From Loktanella fryxellensis (GTDB taxonomy: Bacteria > Pseudomonadota > Alphaproteobacteria > Rhodobacterales > Rhodobacteraceae): 64,000 nucleotides of DNA. A program made the position numbers and the translations under genes. Shown here piece by piece: positions 28,664 to 37,841 of this stretch. The notes below the pieces were generated by a model. That model saw only the letters and a list, made by a program, of their open reading frames with translations, made no database searches and was not told the origin of the DNA. Within the stretch, counting starts at the first letter, position 1. Each line of letters begins with the position of its first letter. The DNA lies in contig NZ_FOCI01000013.1 of the NCBI RefSeq assembly GCF_900110065.1, positions 45,072 through 109,071 on the forward strand, read 5' to 3'.

Positions 28664-29967
28664 CATCCACGACATCGGACGCCGTTCTGGCGCGAATGAT
28701 GACCCTGCACCCCAAGGTCATCGACCTGACGCTGGACCGGGTGTGGCGGCTGCTGGGCCGTCTGGGCAATCCGCAGGACCGCCTGCCGCCGGTCGTCCAC
28801 ATCGCCGGCACCAACGGCAAGGGCAGCACGCAGGCCATGATCCGCGCCGGGCTGGAGGCGCGCGGCCTGCGCGTCCACGCCTACACCTCGCCCCACCTCG
28901 CGCGGTTCCACGAACGCATCCGTCTGGCCGGATCGCTCATTTCAGAGCCCGCGCTGACCGCCCTGCTGGACAGGGTTCACACCGCCAACGGCCCCGATCC
29001 GATCACGTATTTCGAAATCACGACCGTCGCCGCCCTTCTCGCCTTCGCCGACACCCCCGCCGACGCGACCCTGCTGGAGGTCGGCCTCGGTGGACGCCTC
29101 GACGCCACCAACGTCGTCGCATCGCCTGCGCTGTGCGTCATCACGCCCGTCGATCTCGACCACCAAAGCTATCTCGGCGACACCCTGCCGCTGATCGCCG
29201 CCGAAAAGGCCGGCATCCTCAAACGCGGCGTGCCCTGCATCGTCGCCCGCCAGCACGACGCAGCGCTCGACGTGATCGAGGCCCGCGCCGCCCGCCTTGG
29301 CGCCCCCCTTCTCGTGCACGGCCAGCACTGGCACGTGGGCGTCGAACGCGACCGGCTGATCTATCAGGACGAACGGGGTCTGCTGGACCTGCCCCTGCCC
29401 GCCTTGCCCGGCCCGCACCAGATCGACAACGCGGGCACCGCCATCGCCGCCCTGCGGCATCTGTCGGCGCAGGCGGGCCTGTCCGATACGGATGCGGCGG
29501 TGGCCGAGGCCGCCGTGACCCGCGTCGCATGGCCCGCCCGGATGCAGCGGCTGGCTACCGGAGCGCTGGCCGATCTCGCGCGGCCCGCGACCCTGTGGCT
29601 CGACGGCGGGCACAACCCTGCGGCGGGCGTGGCCCTTGCCGCGACACTGGCCGCGATGCCGCCCGCACGCACGCACCTGATCTGCGGGATGCTGAATACC
29701 AAGGACATCGGCGGTTACCTGCGCCCGCTGGCGCCCCATGCGGCGGCCCTTACCGCTGTGGAAATCCCCGGAGAGACCGCGACGATCCCCGCCGCCGACA
29801 CCGCCCGCCACGCGACGGCCGCGGGCCTTGCCGCCGACACCTCGCCCGACGTGTCGACGGCGATCCGTCAGGCGACAGCGACCGGTGCCACCCGCGTGCT
29901 GATCTGCGGCTCACTCTATCTTGCGGGGCACGTGCTGCGCGTGAACGGGGTCGGCGGTCCGGTCTGA
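28660..29967 (+). CDS. folC: Folylpolyglutamate synthase / dihydrofolate synthase
   Basis: A 435-residue Mur-ligase-fold enzyme that makes dihydrofolate and then adds glutamates. The P-loop [14 protein letters not shown] is near 47. Further marks are [33 protein letters not shown] and the C-terminal [18 protein letters not shown] 28660 overlaps the accD stop. No in-frame ATG lies between it and [11 protein letters not shown], so GTG is favoured. Confidence 0.95.
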   Translation: MTSTTSDAVLARMMTLHPKVIDLTLDRVWRLLGRLGNPQDRLPPVVHIAGTNGKGSTQAMIRAGLEARGLRVHAYTSPHLARFHERIRLAGSLISEPALTALLDRVHTANGPDPITYFEITTVAALLAFADTPADATLLEVGLGGRLDATNVVASPALCVITPVDLDHQSYLGDTLPLIAAEKAGILKRGVPCIVARQHDAALDVIEARAARLGAPLLVHGQHWHVGVERDRLIYQDERGLLDLPLPALPGPHQIDNAGTAIAALRHLSAQAGLSDTDAAVAEAAVTRVAWPARMQRLATGALADLARPATLWLDGGHNPAAGVALAATLAAMPPARTHLICGMLNTKDIGGYLRPLAPHAAALTAVEIPGETATIPAADTARHATAAGLAADTSPDVSTAIRQATATGATRVLICGSLYLAGHVLRVNGVGGPV

Positions 29968-30058
29968 GCCGCGTTGCGGGCTGCGCCACGACAGCCCTTG
30001 CCACGCGCGTCGGAACGCCCATCTACTGCACGACCCAAAGGCAGGAAAGACGCAACCC

Positions 30059-30616
30059 ATGCGCCCCATCGTGATCCTCGTGGCGCTCTGGTCCGCGCTG
30101 CCCGCATCGGCGGCCACCCTCAACCTGTGCTGGGTCGGGGCGGGCGGCTATACCATGACGGGCCGGATGCAGGTCGCCGACGCAGCGATGACCGCTGGCC
30201 GGGTCCTGACCGAGGACGACGTGCAACGCTTCAAAATCACGGGCTATCGCGATGGCCGCCTGTTGGGCACATGGGACATGGTGCAGGCGCGCCCCGGTAC
30301 GACGTTCCACCTGCGCTTCGATCCCGCGACGATGACCTTTCCAACGGGCGGCAGCTTTGACAGCAACGTCAGTCAGGGGTGGAACGCCAACGGGGCCGTC
30401 GACGACTGCGGCACACCCGGCTTCGGCTGGAACTCCGGCAACATCGGCCAGGATGTCTGCTTCGACGGCACCTACATCATGGACAGCACCATCGACCCGA
30501 AAACGCCTCTTTTCGCGACATATGACCCGGTTTCACCCGATTGCGGCACGACAGTTCCCCTTAGCAAGGCGTTGTCGCGAATCAGGGGATTGACGGCGAA
30601 TCACGCATCACATTAG
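30059..30616 (+). CDS. Small secreted protein of unknown function
   Basis: A 185-residue protein with a signal peptide (MRPIVILVALWSALPASA, cleaved before ATLNLCW). The mature region has YTMTGRMQVADAAM and DDVQRFKITGYRDGRLLGTWDM, then a Gly/Asn/Cys-rich part (NGAVDDCGTPGFGWNSGNIGQ). It resembles short extracytoplasmic proteins with possible carbohydrate or metal contacts, but I cannot name the family. A bidirectional terminator lies 73 bp downstream. Confidence 0.75.
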   Translation: MRPIVILVALWSALPASAATLNLCWVGAGGYTMTGRMQVADAAMTAGRVLTEDDVQRFKITGYRDGRLLGTWDMVQARPGTTFHLRFDPATMTFPTGGSFDSNVSQGWNANGAVDDCGTPGFGWNSGNIGQDVCFDGTYIMDSTIDPKTPLFATYDPVSPDCGTTVPLSKALSRIRGLTANHASH

Positions 30617-30688
30617 GGTGAGGCCAACGTCAGAGAGAACAGGCGCATTGAAGCGTCGCAGCCTCTGCGAGCAGGGCAGGTCAGAAAA

Positions 30689-30712
30689 GCAGGTCTTCGG
30701 GCCTGCTTTTTT
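30689..30712. terminator. Bidirectional terminator with UUCG loop
   Basis: The stem GCAGGTC/GGCCTGC (7 bp with one G-T pair) closes a TTCG tetraloop and is followed by TTTTTT on the plus strand. An A-run (GAAAA, about 30684-30688) precedes it, giving a U-tract on the minus strand too. It serves the secreted protein gene upstream and zapE, which ends at 30752 on the opposite strand. Confidence 0.9.
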
Positions 30713-30751
30713 GTTGCATTTCACGATTTATGACCCGGCGAAGGCGTCAAT

Positions 30752-31813
30752 TCAGCTTGACACTTGCCCCCAACCGTCCGCTTGCATCTCGCGCAGACGA
30801 CTGGCGGTGCGTTCGAATTCGAACGATCCCTCGCCCTCACGGTAAAGGTATTCCGGGGCCGCCGCCGCCGAACAGATCAACTGCACACGTGCCTCGTAAA
30901 GCGCATCGATCAGCGTCACGAACCGCTTCGCCTCGTTGAAGTTGTCGCGTCCCAGCGAGGGGATGTCGCGCAGGATCAGCACCCGCACCGCAGCGGCCAA
31001 GGCAAGGTAGTCTGCCGCACCCAATGGTTTGCCGCACAGGTCGTAGAACGACGCCGCCGCCACACCGTTGTGATAGTCCGGCAGCGTCACCGTCCGGCCC
31101 TGCACGTGCAAGGTGAGCGGCGTGCTGTGACCCTCGCTGACGCGCTGCCAGACCGCGGCGATGGCGGCGCGGGCGGTGGCATCGTTCGGCGTGAAATAGC
31201 TGGGGGTCCCCGCCAGCCGCCCCTGCCGGTAATCGGTGACGGCGGCCAGCTCGTGCACCGCCATCCGGTCCTTGATCAGGTCGATGAACGGCACGAAGAT
31301 ATCCCGGTTCAGACCGTTTTTGTACAAGTCGTCCGGCGGCCGGTTCGAGGTCGTGATGACCGTGACCCCTGCGGCGAAGAGCGCCTCGAACAGACGCCCG
31401 ACGATCATCGCATCGGTGATGTCGGAAATCTGCATCTCGTCGAAGGCGAGCAGGCGGATGTCGGCAGTCAGTTTCGCGGCCACGGGCTTGATCGCATCGT
31501 CCACGCCGGTCTTGCGTGCGGCGGCGATCTCGGCGTGGATCCACTGCATGAAGGCATGGAAATGCTGACGTTGCTTCGGCACGTCAATCTGGCTGTAGGC
31601 CAGATCCATCAGCATCGACTTGCCGCGCCCTACGCCGCCCCACATGTAAAGGCCGCGAACGGGCAGCGGTGTCTTGCGGAAGAATCCTGTCATGACGGGA
31701 TGTTCCAGCGCATCCCTGATCCGGTCGAGTTCCGGCAGGACCCCCTCTTGCGCAGGATCGCGGGTCAGACGGCCAGCGGCCACGGCGCTGTCATAGGCTT
31801 CGGTCACACTCAT
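30752..31813 (-). CDS. zapE: AFG1-family ATPase ZapE
   Basis: A 353-residue P-loop ATPase associated in E. coli with the cell-division ring. Walker A is MWGGVGRGKSMLM (about 56-68). Walker B is LLAFDEMQISDITDAMI, and sensor-1-like TSNRPPDDLYKNGL follows. Length and start (ATG 31813) fit the family. The gene is divergent from an MFS transporter, 64 bp apart. Confidence 0.93.
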   Translation of the reverse strand: MSVTEAYDSAVAAGRLTRDPAQEGVLPELDRIRDALEHPVMTGFFRKTPLPVRGLYMWGGVGRGKSMLMDLAYSQIDVPKQRQHFHAFMQWIHAEIAAARKTGVDDAIKPVAAKLTADIRLLAFDEMQISDITDAMIVGRLFEALFAAGVTVITTSNRPPDDLYKNGLNRDIFVPFIDLIKDRMAVHELAAVTDYRQGRLAGTPSYFTPNDATARAAIAAVWQRVSEGHSTPLTLHVQGRTVTLPDYHNGVAAASFYDLCGKPLGAADYLALAAAVRVLILRDIPSLGRDNFNEAKRFVTLIDALYEARVQLICSAAAAPEYLYREGEGSFEFERTASRLREMQADGWGQVSS

Positions 31814-31877
31814 GGCCCCCCGCATACGCCGCCGTTTGCAAATTGACAATTCGCCTGCATCGTCAGCAACGTAGGCC

Positions 31878-33119
31878 ATGGAAACACGCGCCCCCCTGTT
31901 CACCCCGGTCCTGATCGCCGGATGCCTCATCATCATGACGGGTTTCGCGATCCGCGCGTCCTTCGGCATGTTCCAGATCCCCGTGGCCGAGGAATTCGGC
32001 TGGCCCCGGGCAGAGTTCAGTCTGGCCATCGCGATCCAGAACCTCGCCTGGGGGTTCGGCCAGCCGATCTTCGGCGCGATCGCGGAACGGATCGGCGACC
32101 GCAAGGCCATCGTCATCGGTGCGATCTGCTATGCGGTGGGCCTCGTGCTGGCGGCGGGGGCGACCACGCCGCTCGGCGCGCAACTGACGGAAATTATCGT
32201 GGGCTTCGGCATCGCCGGCACCGGCTTCGGCGTGATCCTGGCCGTCGTGGGCCGGGCGGCCAGCGACGACAACCGCTCCATGGCGCTGGCGATAGCCACG
32301 GCGGCGGGATCGGCGGGACAGGTGTTCGGCGCGCCCTTGGCGGAATGGCTGCTCACGCTCATGTCATGGCAGAACGTGTTCCTCGTCTTCGCCGCCGCGA
32401 TCCTCGCCGTCCTCGCCGTGCTGCCGATGATGCGCAGCCCCGCCCCCGCCACCCGGGCCGAACTGCAGGAAAGCATGGGCACGGTCGTGCTGCGCGCGAT
32501 CAAGGATCCATCGTTCGCGCTGATCTTCCTCGGCTTCTTCTCCTGCGGCTACCAGCTCGGCTTCATCACCGCCCACTTTCCCGCCTTCATCACAGAGGCC
32601 TGCGGACCGATCATGGCGGGCGGCATCCTCGCGGGGCTCGGCATTACGACGACCAGCGCGCTCGGGGCCATCGCCATTTCGCTGATCGGGCTGGCCAACA
32701 TCGGCGGCACGCTGGCGGCAGGCTGGGCTGGCAAGCGGTATCCGCGCAAGTATCTTCTGGCAGGCATCTATGTCGCCCGCACGGTGGTCGCGGCGGCGTT
32801 CATCCTGACCCCCATGACGCCCACGACGGTGATCCTGTTCAGCCTCGCCATGGGCAGCCTGTGGCTGGCGACGGTCCCACTGACATCGGGCCTCGTGGCG
32901 CACCTCTACGGCCTGCGCTACATGGGCACGCTTTACGGGCTGGTCTTCTTTTCGCACCAGCTTGGCAGTTTCATGGGCGTGTGGCTGGGCGGGCGGCTCT
33001 ATGACGCCTTCGGCAGCTACGATGCCGTCTGGTGGATCGGCGTCGGGGTCGGCGCGCTGAGCGCGGTGCTGCACCTGCCCATCAAGGAGGCGAAGGGTCC
33101 GGTCGCCGTCCCCGCCTAG
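31878..33119 (+). CDS. Major facilitator superfamily transporter
   Basis: A 413-residue protein with about 12 membrane helices, split by a cytoplasmic loop around residues 190-215. The motif-A-like loop reads GAIAERIGDRKAIVIG between helices 2 and 3. It resembles the monocarboxylate/OFA-type MFS group (FAIRASFGMFQIPVAEEFGWPRAEFSLAIAIQNL). Substrate unknown. The stop overlaps the convergent hydrolase gene. Confidence 0.9.
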   Translation: METRAPLFTPVLIAGCLIIMTGFAIRASFGMFQIPVAEEFGWPRAEFSLAIAIQNLAWGFGQPIFGAIAERIGDRKAIVIGAICYAVGLVLAAGATTPLGAQLTEIIVGFGIAGTGFGVILAVVGRAASDDNRSMALAIATAAGSAGQVFGAPLAEWLLTLMSWQNVFLVFAAAILAVLAVLPMMRSPAPATRAELQESMGTVVLRAIKDPSFALIFLGFFSCGYQLGFITAHFPAFITEACGPIMAGGILAGLGITTTSALGAIAISLIGLANIGGTLAAGWAGKRYPRKYLLAGIYVARTVVAAAFILTPMTPTTVILFSLAMGSLWLATVPLTSGLVAHLYGLRYMGTLYGLVFFSHQLGSFMGVWLGGRLYDAFGSYDAVWWIGVGVGALSAVLHLPIKEAKGPVAVPA

Positions 33120-34018
33120 ATGGCGGTGCGGATGATCTCCGCGACCTCGTCCGCATGGCGCCATGGCAGGGCATGGTCGGCGTCCGGCACCACCTCTTGC
33201 ATGGTGTTGCGGTTCCATTGCGCCAGCATCCCAAGGGCTTGCAGCGGGATCGTCCGGTCCTGTCCGCCCCAGACCGCCAGCACGGGTATGTCCTGCCGCC
33301 CCAGCGTGCGGTGCGCCTGCTCCTGAGAGACGTGCAGCATGTGGCGGCGGCTGGACAGCACGGCGGTCAACCCGCCGCGCCGGGTCAGCTCCGCCCGCTG
33401 GATCTGTCCCACGGGCGTGTCGGCAGGGGCCGCCTCTGCCGCAAGCTGCCGTGCGCCGAAGGTCGCGACCAGCCAGTCGCCAAGGATCGGCACGCGCAGA
33501 GCGACGGACCAGAACCGCCCTTCCGTCACCACCATGCCTGCCGGGGCCAGCAGGATCACACGCCCGACCCGGTGCGGCTGGGCTGCGGTAAAGGCCGCGA
33601 CGATGGCCCCGCCCATGGAATAACCCATCAGGATGACGTCCGGTCCAACCCGTTGATCCGTCAGCACATCGTCGAGCTGCCGCAGAAAGAACGCCGCATC
33701 CTGACGCCCCGCCGCCCGGTCCGACAACCCGCGCCCATAGAGGTCATAGGTCAGCACCCTGTAGCCCATGCGTCCCAGCCGTTCCGCCAGCGGGTCGAAC
33801 ACGCGACTGGGCGTGGTCAGACCGTGGACCGCCACGATGACAGGCCCGCGCGCGGGCCCGTGCCAGCGCAGCCATGTCGCCCCTTGGGTCAGCGTCGCAA
33901 ACTGGCCCGCGGCCGCCGCCCGGTCGGCGGCATCCACGCTGGACTGTCGCACCGCGAGCACGAAGGGCACGGTGAGTGCGACCACAAGTGCGATCAGCAC
34001 GGCCCAGGCGATCATCAC
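33116..34018 (-). CDS. Alpha/beta-fold hydrolase
   Basis: A 300-residue hydrolase with an N-terminal membrane anchor or signal (MMIAWAVLIALVVALTVPFVLAV). The nucleophile elbow is GYSMGGAIVAAF (Ser), and the acid and histidine are in LAVWGGQDRTIP and DADHALPWRHAD. The oxyanion region is VAVHGLTTPSRVF. Substrate unknown. First listed of a minus-strand block, but the 33-bp gap to the upstream dehydrogenase-like gene suggests linkage. Confidence 0.88.
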   Translation of the reverse strand: MMIAWAVLIALVVALTVPFVLAVRQSSVDAADRAAAAGQFATLTQGATWLRWHGPARGPVIVAVHGLTTPSRVFDPLAERLGRMGYRVLTYDLYGRGLSDRAAGRQDAAFFLRQLDDVLTDQRVGPDVILMGYSMGGAIVAAFTAAQPHRVGRVILLAPAGMVVTEGRFWSVALRVPILGDWLVATFGARQLAAEAAPADTPVGQIQRAELTRRGGLTAVLSSRRHMLHVSQEQAHRTLGRQDIPVLAVWGGQDRTIPLQALGMLAQWNRNTMQEVVPDADHALPWRHADEVAEIIRTAI

Positions 34019-34051
34019 AGCGTCTCTCCTTGCACTTTTGCAACCACCGCG

Positions 34052-34966
34052 TCAGTCGGCGGCATGTGCCGTAGCCCGCAGGATGTAGTCGGCGGTCATC
34101 AGGTCCAGATGCGCCCCGCCCCCGTTCTTGAACAGCGTGATCTCTTCCGCGTTGCGCCGCACGAACGCCGGCAGGTCGTAGAAATCGGCGATGACATGGT
34201 CCGGCTGGATCACGCCCGCATCCAGCGGCGCTTTCAATTCTCCGATATGGGCCGTCGTGGTGTGGCGGTTGTCCACGAACACGCGCGAGCGCAGGATGGC
34301 GGTGTCGTCCGCCTCCCTCATATCCGGGCGATAGGCACCGATCAGGTCGATGTGCTGGCCCGGCTGCAACCAGTCGCCGCGGATCAGGGGTGCCGTGGAC
34401 ATGGTGGCGCTGGTCACGATGCAGGCCGCCCTGACGGCGGTTTCCAGATCGTCCGCCACCGCGACGCCGGGGTGTTCGGCGGCAAAGGCCGCGGCCCCGG
34501 CGGACGAACGGTTCCACACCGTGAACCGCGCAGCGGGATAGGCCGCGCCGTAAGCCGCCAACAGGCTGCGCCCCACCGTCCCTGCCCCTACGATCAGGAT
34601 GTTGCGGCTGTCTGGGCGCGCCAGCCTGCGCGCCGCCAGCAGGCTGTCACCCGCAGTCTTCCACTTCGTCACGAGGGCGAAGTCGATGACCGCCAGCAGC
34701 GATCCGTCCGCGTCGGACATCAGGTTGACCGCCCCGCCGATCGCGGGCCTGCCCTGCGCGGGGTTCCCCGGAAACACCGTGGCCGCCTTGACCAGCACAC
34801 CCATGCCCGCGATCCACGCCGCACGGGTCAGCAGGGTGTTGTCGCCTTGATACAGGAACATATCCTCCACCTGCGCGCGCGGCCCGTCGTGCCCCGCCGC
34901 CAGCGCATCCGTCAGCGCCAGCCAGTCGAGGTGCCGCTCGGCGGAAAAGGGGATCTGCCGGATCAT
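34052..34966 (-). CDS. Ornithine cyclodeaminase/mu-crystallin family protein
   Basis: A 304-residue NAD(P)-binding protein. The Rossmann motif is ILIVGAGTVGRSLLAAYG (about 122-139), with the preceding FALVTKWKTAGDSLLAARRLARP and DLIGAYRPDMREADD characteristic of the family. Members act as ornithine cyclodeaminases, ketimine reductases or alanine dehydrogenases; this sequence alone does not decide. The start ATGA overlaps the upstream HAD stop. Confidence 0.88.
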   Translation of the reverse strand: MIRQIPFSAERHLDWLALTDALAAGHDGPRAQVEDMFLYQGDNTLLTRAAWIAGMGVLVKAATVFPGNPAQGRPAIGGAVNLMSDADGSLLAVIDFALVTKWKTAGDSLLAARRLARPDSRNILIVGAGTVGRSLLAAYGAAYPAARFTVWNRSSAGAAAFAAEHPGVAVADDLETAVRAACIVTSATMSTAPLIRGDWLQPGQHIDLIGAYRPDMREADDTAILRSRVFVDNRHTTTAHIGELKAPLDAGVIQPDHVIADFYDLPAFVRRNAEEITLFKNGGGAHLDLMTADYILRATAHAAD

Positions 34967-35595
34967 GCGGCCTGCTCCGGGGTCAACAGCCCTTCACCCA
35001 CCAGCCGCCCTGCAAAGCCGGCGGGACCGTCGAACAGATGCGTTTGCCAGCCCCGTGTGCTTGCCGCGCGGATGTTGTCGATCCGGTCGTCGGCGAACAG
35101 GAGTTTGCCGGGCGCGAACCCGCAGCCCTCCTCCAACCGCCGATAGATCTCCGGGTCCGGCTTGATGACGCCCATATGGCCAGAGATGTAGCGTTGATCG
35201 AATTCGTGCAAGAACGGATACCGCTTTTGCGCGATTTCGAAGGTCTGGATGCCGAAATTGGACAAGGCGATGCAGGGCACGCCGTCCGCCCGCAAGGCCC
35301 GCAGCAGGCGCACGCTGTGCGGAATCTCAGGTGCCGCCATGTCGGCCCAGTTGTCGTGCCACATCGTGATCTCGGCCCGCCAATCCGGGTGGCGGCCGGC
35401 CAGAGCGGCCACCGCATCGCCGAAATGGTCGCCACGGTCCACGCCGTCGTTCATGCCGTGCAGGTCGATGGCCGCGAACATGGCGCGGCGGCGCTCTTTG
35501 CCGATGGCCGCGTCATAGAACCGCTCCGGCTGCCACTCCAGCAGCACGTTCCCGATGTCGAAGACGACGGCATGGATGGTGGCCGTAACGGGCAT
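34963..35595 (-). CDS. HAD-superfamily hydrolase
   Basis: A 210-residue phosphatase-like protein. Motif I is VVFDIGNVLLEW (nucleophile Asp, about residue 12), with Gly in the position that is Asp in classic phosphatases, as in the YihX group. Motif II is CIALSNFGIQ, and motifs III/IV are GVIKPDPEIYRR and LLFADDRIDNIRAA. It probably dephosphorylates a small sugar or nucleotide phosphate. It lies 3 bp after the UPF0178 gene and overlaps the next. Confidence 0.9.
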   Translation of the reverse strand: MPVTATIHAVVFDIGNVLLEWQPERFYDAAIGKERRRAMFAAIDLHGMNDGVDRGDHFGDAVAALAGRHPDWRAEITMWHDNWADMAAPEIPHSVRLLRALRADGVPCIALSNFGIQTFEIAQKRYPFLHEFDQRYISGHMGVIKPDPEIYRRLEEGCGFAPGKLLFADDRIDNIRAASTRGWQTHLFDGPAGFAGRLVGEGLLTPEQAA

Positions 35596-35598
35596 GGA

Positions 35599-36042
35599 TC
35601 AACCTTTCGCAGAGCGCAGAGCGCGTTCGAGGGCGTCGAGAAAGCGCGAGCGGTCCGCCTTGGAAAACGGCCGCCCGCCGCCCTGACGGAACGGATCGGC
35701 GGCGCGCATGTCGGCCATCAGATCGCGGGTCGCCAGCACGTTGCCGATATTGGCGGGCGTCAGCGCCTCGCCGTTATGCTTCAGCACCTGCGCGCCGTTG
35801 GCCACGCAGCGTGCGGCAAGGGGGATGTCGCCGGTGATAACCACGTCGCCCGGCCCCGCCCGGTCGGCGATCCACATGTCAGCCACGTCGGGGCCATCGG
35901 GGACCACCACCGTTTCCACCAGTGGATTGGGCGACGGGCGGATGCCGCCATTCGACACGACGGCCATCCGCACCTTGTGGCGCGTGCCCACGCGCTCCAC
36001 CTCGGCCTTCACCGGGCAGGCGTCGGCGTCGACGTAGATCAT
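35599..36042 (-). CDS. YaiI/YqxD family (UPF0178) protein
   Basis: A 147-residue protein of a PIN-like, conserved but functionally unproved family. The N-terminal [19 protein letters not shown] with clustered acidic residues and the internal [14 protein letters not shown] are diagnostic. A nuclease role is suggested by the fold but not shown. It is packed between fghA and the HAD gene (spacings of 9 and 3 bp). Confidence 0.92.
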   Translation of the reverse strand: MIYVDADACPVKAEVERVGTRHKVRMAVVSNGGIRPSPNPLVETVVVPDGPDVADMWIADRAGPGDVVITGDIPLAARCVANGAQVLKHNGEALTPANIGNVLATRDLMADMRAADPFRQGGGRPFSKADRSRFLDALERALRSAKG

Positions 36043-36051
36043 GTGCGGCCC

Positions 36052-36873
36052 TCAGGCATACAGCGCCTGCGCATGGAAATCGACGTGATCCTCCATGAAG
36101 CTCGCGATGAAGTAGTAGCTGTGGTCGTAGCCCTTGTGCAGCCGCACCTGCGCGTCCTGACGCCGGGCGGCGCAGGCGGCGGCGAAATCGCCGGTGTTGA
36201 GCAGGTCGTAGAACTGGTCGTCGGCGCCCTGATCGACCAGCACGGGCCCGTCGAAGCCGCGGTCCCGCATCAGCAGCGTCGCATCGTGCGCCGACCCGTC
36301 GCCACCGAGATAGGCCGCGAACTGCTTGCGGCCCCAGTCGGACTGCGTGGGATGGCAGATCGGCGAAAACGCCGACACGGACCGGAATCGGCCCGGGTGC
36401 TTCATCGCCAGCGTCAGCGCGCCGTGACCACCCATCGAATGGCCCGTGATGCCCTGCCGGTCCATGTCGAGCGGGAACTCCGACGCCAGCAGGTCGGTCA
36501 GGTCGCGCGTGATGTAGCGTTCCATGCTGAAATGCGGGGCCCACGGCGCCTGCGTCGCATCGATATAGAAACCCGCCCCCTGCCCCAGATCGAATGCGGC
36601 ATCATCGGCGACCCCATCGCCGCGCGGCGAGGTGTCTGGGAATACGACGGCGATCCCCTGCTGTGCAGCGAACGCCTGCGCGCCCGCCTTGGTCATCGCA
36701 TTCTCGTGCGTGCAGGTCAGGCCGGACAGGAACCACAGCACCGGCACGGGGCCCGTGGCGGCCTCCTCCGGGAGGAACAGGCCGAAGGTCATGTCGGTGC
36801 CCGTCGCCTTGCTCGCGTGGGTGAAGACCCCCTGCGTGCCACCGAAACAGCGGTTTTCGGATTTGGTCTGCAT
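36052..36873 (-). CDS. fghA: S-formylglutathione hydrolase
   Basis: A 273-residue esterase-D-type enzyme that hydrolyses S-formylglutathione to formate and glutathione in formaldehyde detoxification. The nucleophile elbow GHSMGGHGAL (Ser about 145), LVDQGADDQFYD (Asp) and KGYDHSYYF (His) complete the triad. The start MQTKSENRCFGGTQGVF is typical. The glutathione-dependent formaldehyde dehydrogenase partner is not in the window. Confidence 0.94.
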   Translation of the reverse strand: MQTKSENRCFGGTQGVFTHASKATGTDMTFGLFLPEEAATGPVPVLWFLSGLTCTHENAMTKAGAQAFAAQQGIAVVFPDTSPRGDGVADDAAFDLGQGAGFYIDATQAPWAPHFSMERYITRDLTDLLASEFPLDMDRQGITGHSMGGHGALTLAMKHPGRFRSVSAFSPICHPTQSDWGRKQFAAYLGGDGSAHDATLLMRDRGFDGPVLVDQGADDQFYDLLNTGDFAAACAARRQDAQVRLHKGYDHSYYFIASFMEDHVDFHAQALYA

Positions 36874-36907
36874 GGCGATGCCTCCTGCGCGGATGTTGGC
36901 CCAAGGG

Positions 36908-37840
36908 CTAGCGCAGGGGCGCGGTCAGTGCAACGACGGTGCTGATCGTGACGATGCTGAACGTGGTGGTGACAAGGATCGCCGCCGACACCCGTGCGGC
37001 GGCCACGCCGTAATGCTGCGCCAGCATATAGACGTTGCCCGCCACCGGAAGTGCGGCCGCCGCGATCATCACGGCGGCAGCAGCGAGGGCCACGTCGAAC
37101 ACCAGCAGGGCAAAGGCCGCCACGGCCACAGGGTGCAGCAGCAGCTTTGCCGCCGACAGCCACAGGGCAACCGACACACGTTCCGCCGATTTCGCCGCCA
37201 GTGATGCACCGATGGCGAACAGTGCGCCGGGCGTCGCCGCCCCGCCCAAGAGCGTGACGAAAGCGTTCAGCGGGTCCGGCACCGGCAGGGCCAAGGCCGA
37301 CACCGTCAGCCCCAGCACGATGCTGACGATCATCGGGTTGCGCAACAGACCCAGACCCACCGTCGCGAGAACGCCCGCGTGGATGCGCCCGTCGCGGCTG
37401 CCGGTGATCAGGATGACGATCAGCGACCCGAACACGATCAGATCGACCGACAGCACCAGCATGATCGGACCGATCGCCGCCTCTCCCAGCAGAAGGGTCA
37501 GCATCGGAATGCCGAGGAAGCCGACGTTGCCGATCACCGCCACCTGCGCCTCGACCGCCGCCTCTGCCACGGGCAGGCCGCGCGCCATCGCGACCACCGT
37601 CGCCAGCGCATAGATCGCGCCCGTGCCGCACAGATACGCCAGCACGAAGGGGCCGTCCCATACCTGCCCCAGCGACAGGTTGGCGGAAAACCGGAACAAC
37701 AGCGCGGACAGCGCGAAATAGAACACGAAACGCGTCAGGGCCGCCGTGGCATCGGGTCCGAAGAACCTGATCCGCGCCGCCCCATACCCCAGACCGATGA
37801 TTCCAAAGAAGGGCAGCGTCTGAAGGAAGACCGCGATCAC
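36908..37840 (-). CDS. AEC-family transporter
   Basis: A 310-residue membrane protein with about ten helices, two sets of five, of the auxin-efflux-carrier/malonate-type (AEC) family. Family features are FFGIIGLGYGAARIRF near the N-terminus and GNVGFLGIPML (helix 4 region), with GLLRNPMIVSIVLGL after the central loop. The likely substrates are organic anions. The start ATG 37840 abuts the neighbouring gene's stop by 2 bp. Confidence 0.9.
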   Translation of the reverse strand: MIAVFLQTLPFFGIIGLGYGAARIRFFGPDATAALTRFVFYFALSALLFRFSANLSLGQVWDGPFVLAYLCGTGAIYALATVVAMARGLPVAEAAVEAQVAVIGNVGFLGIPMLTLLLGEAAIGPIMLVLSVDLIVFGSLIVILITGSRDGRIHAGVLATVGLGLLRNPMIVSIVLGLTVSALALPVPDPLNAFVTLLGGAATPGALFAIGASLAAKSAERVSVALWLSAAKLLLHPVAVAAFALLVFDVALAAAAVMIAAAALPVAGNVYMLAQHYGVAAARVSAAILVTTTFSIVTISTVVALTAPLR

Positions 37841-37841
37841 G

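Noticed and set aside
24845..28675. 1276-residue minus-strand frame running past ilvD over accD
   Set aside because: Only 24845-26608 is ilvD; the remainder is the antisense shadow of the CPBP and accD genes.
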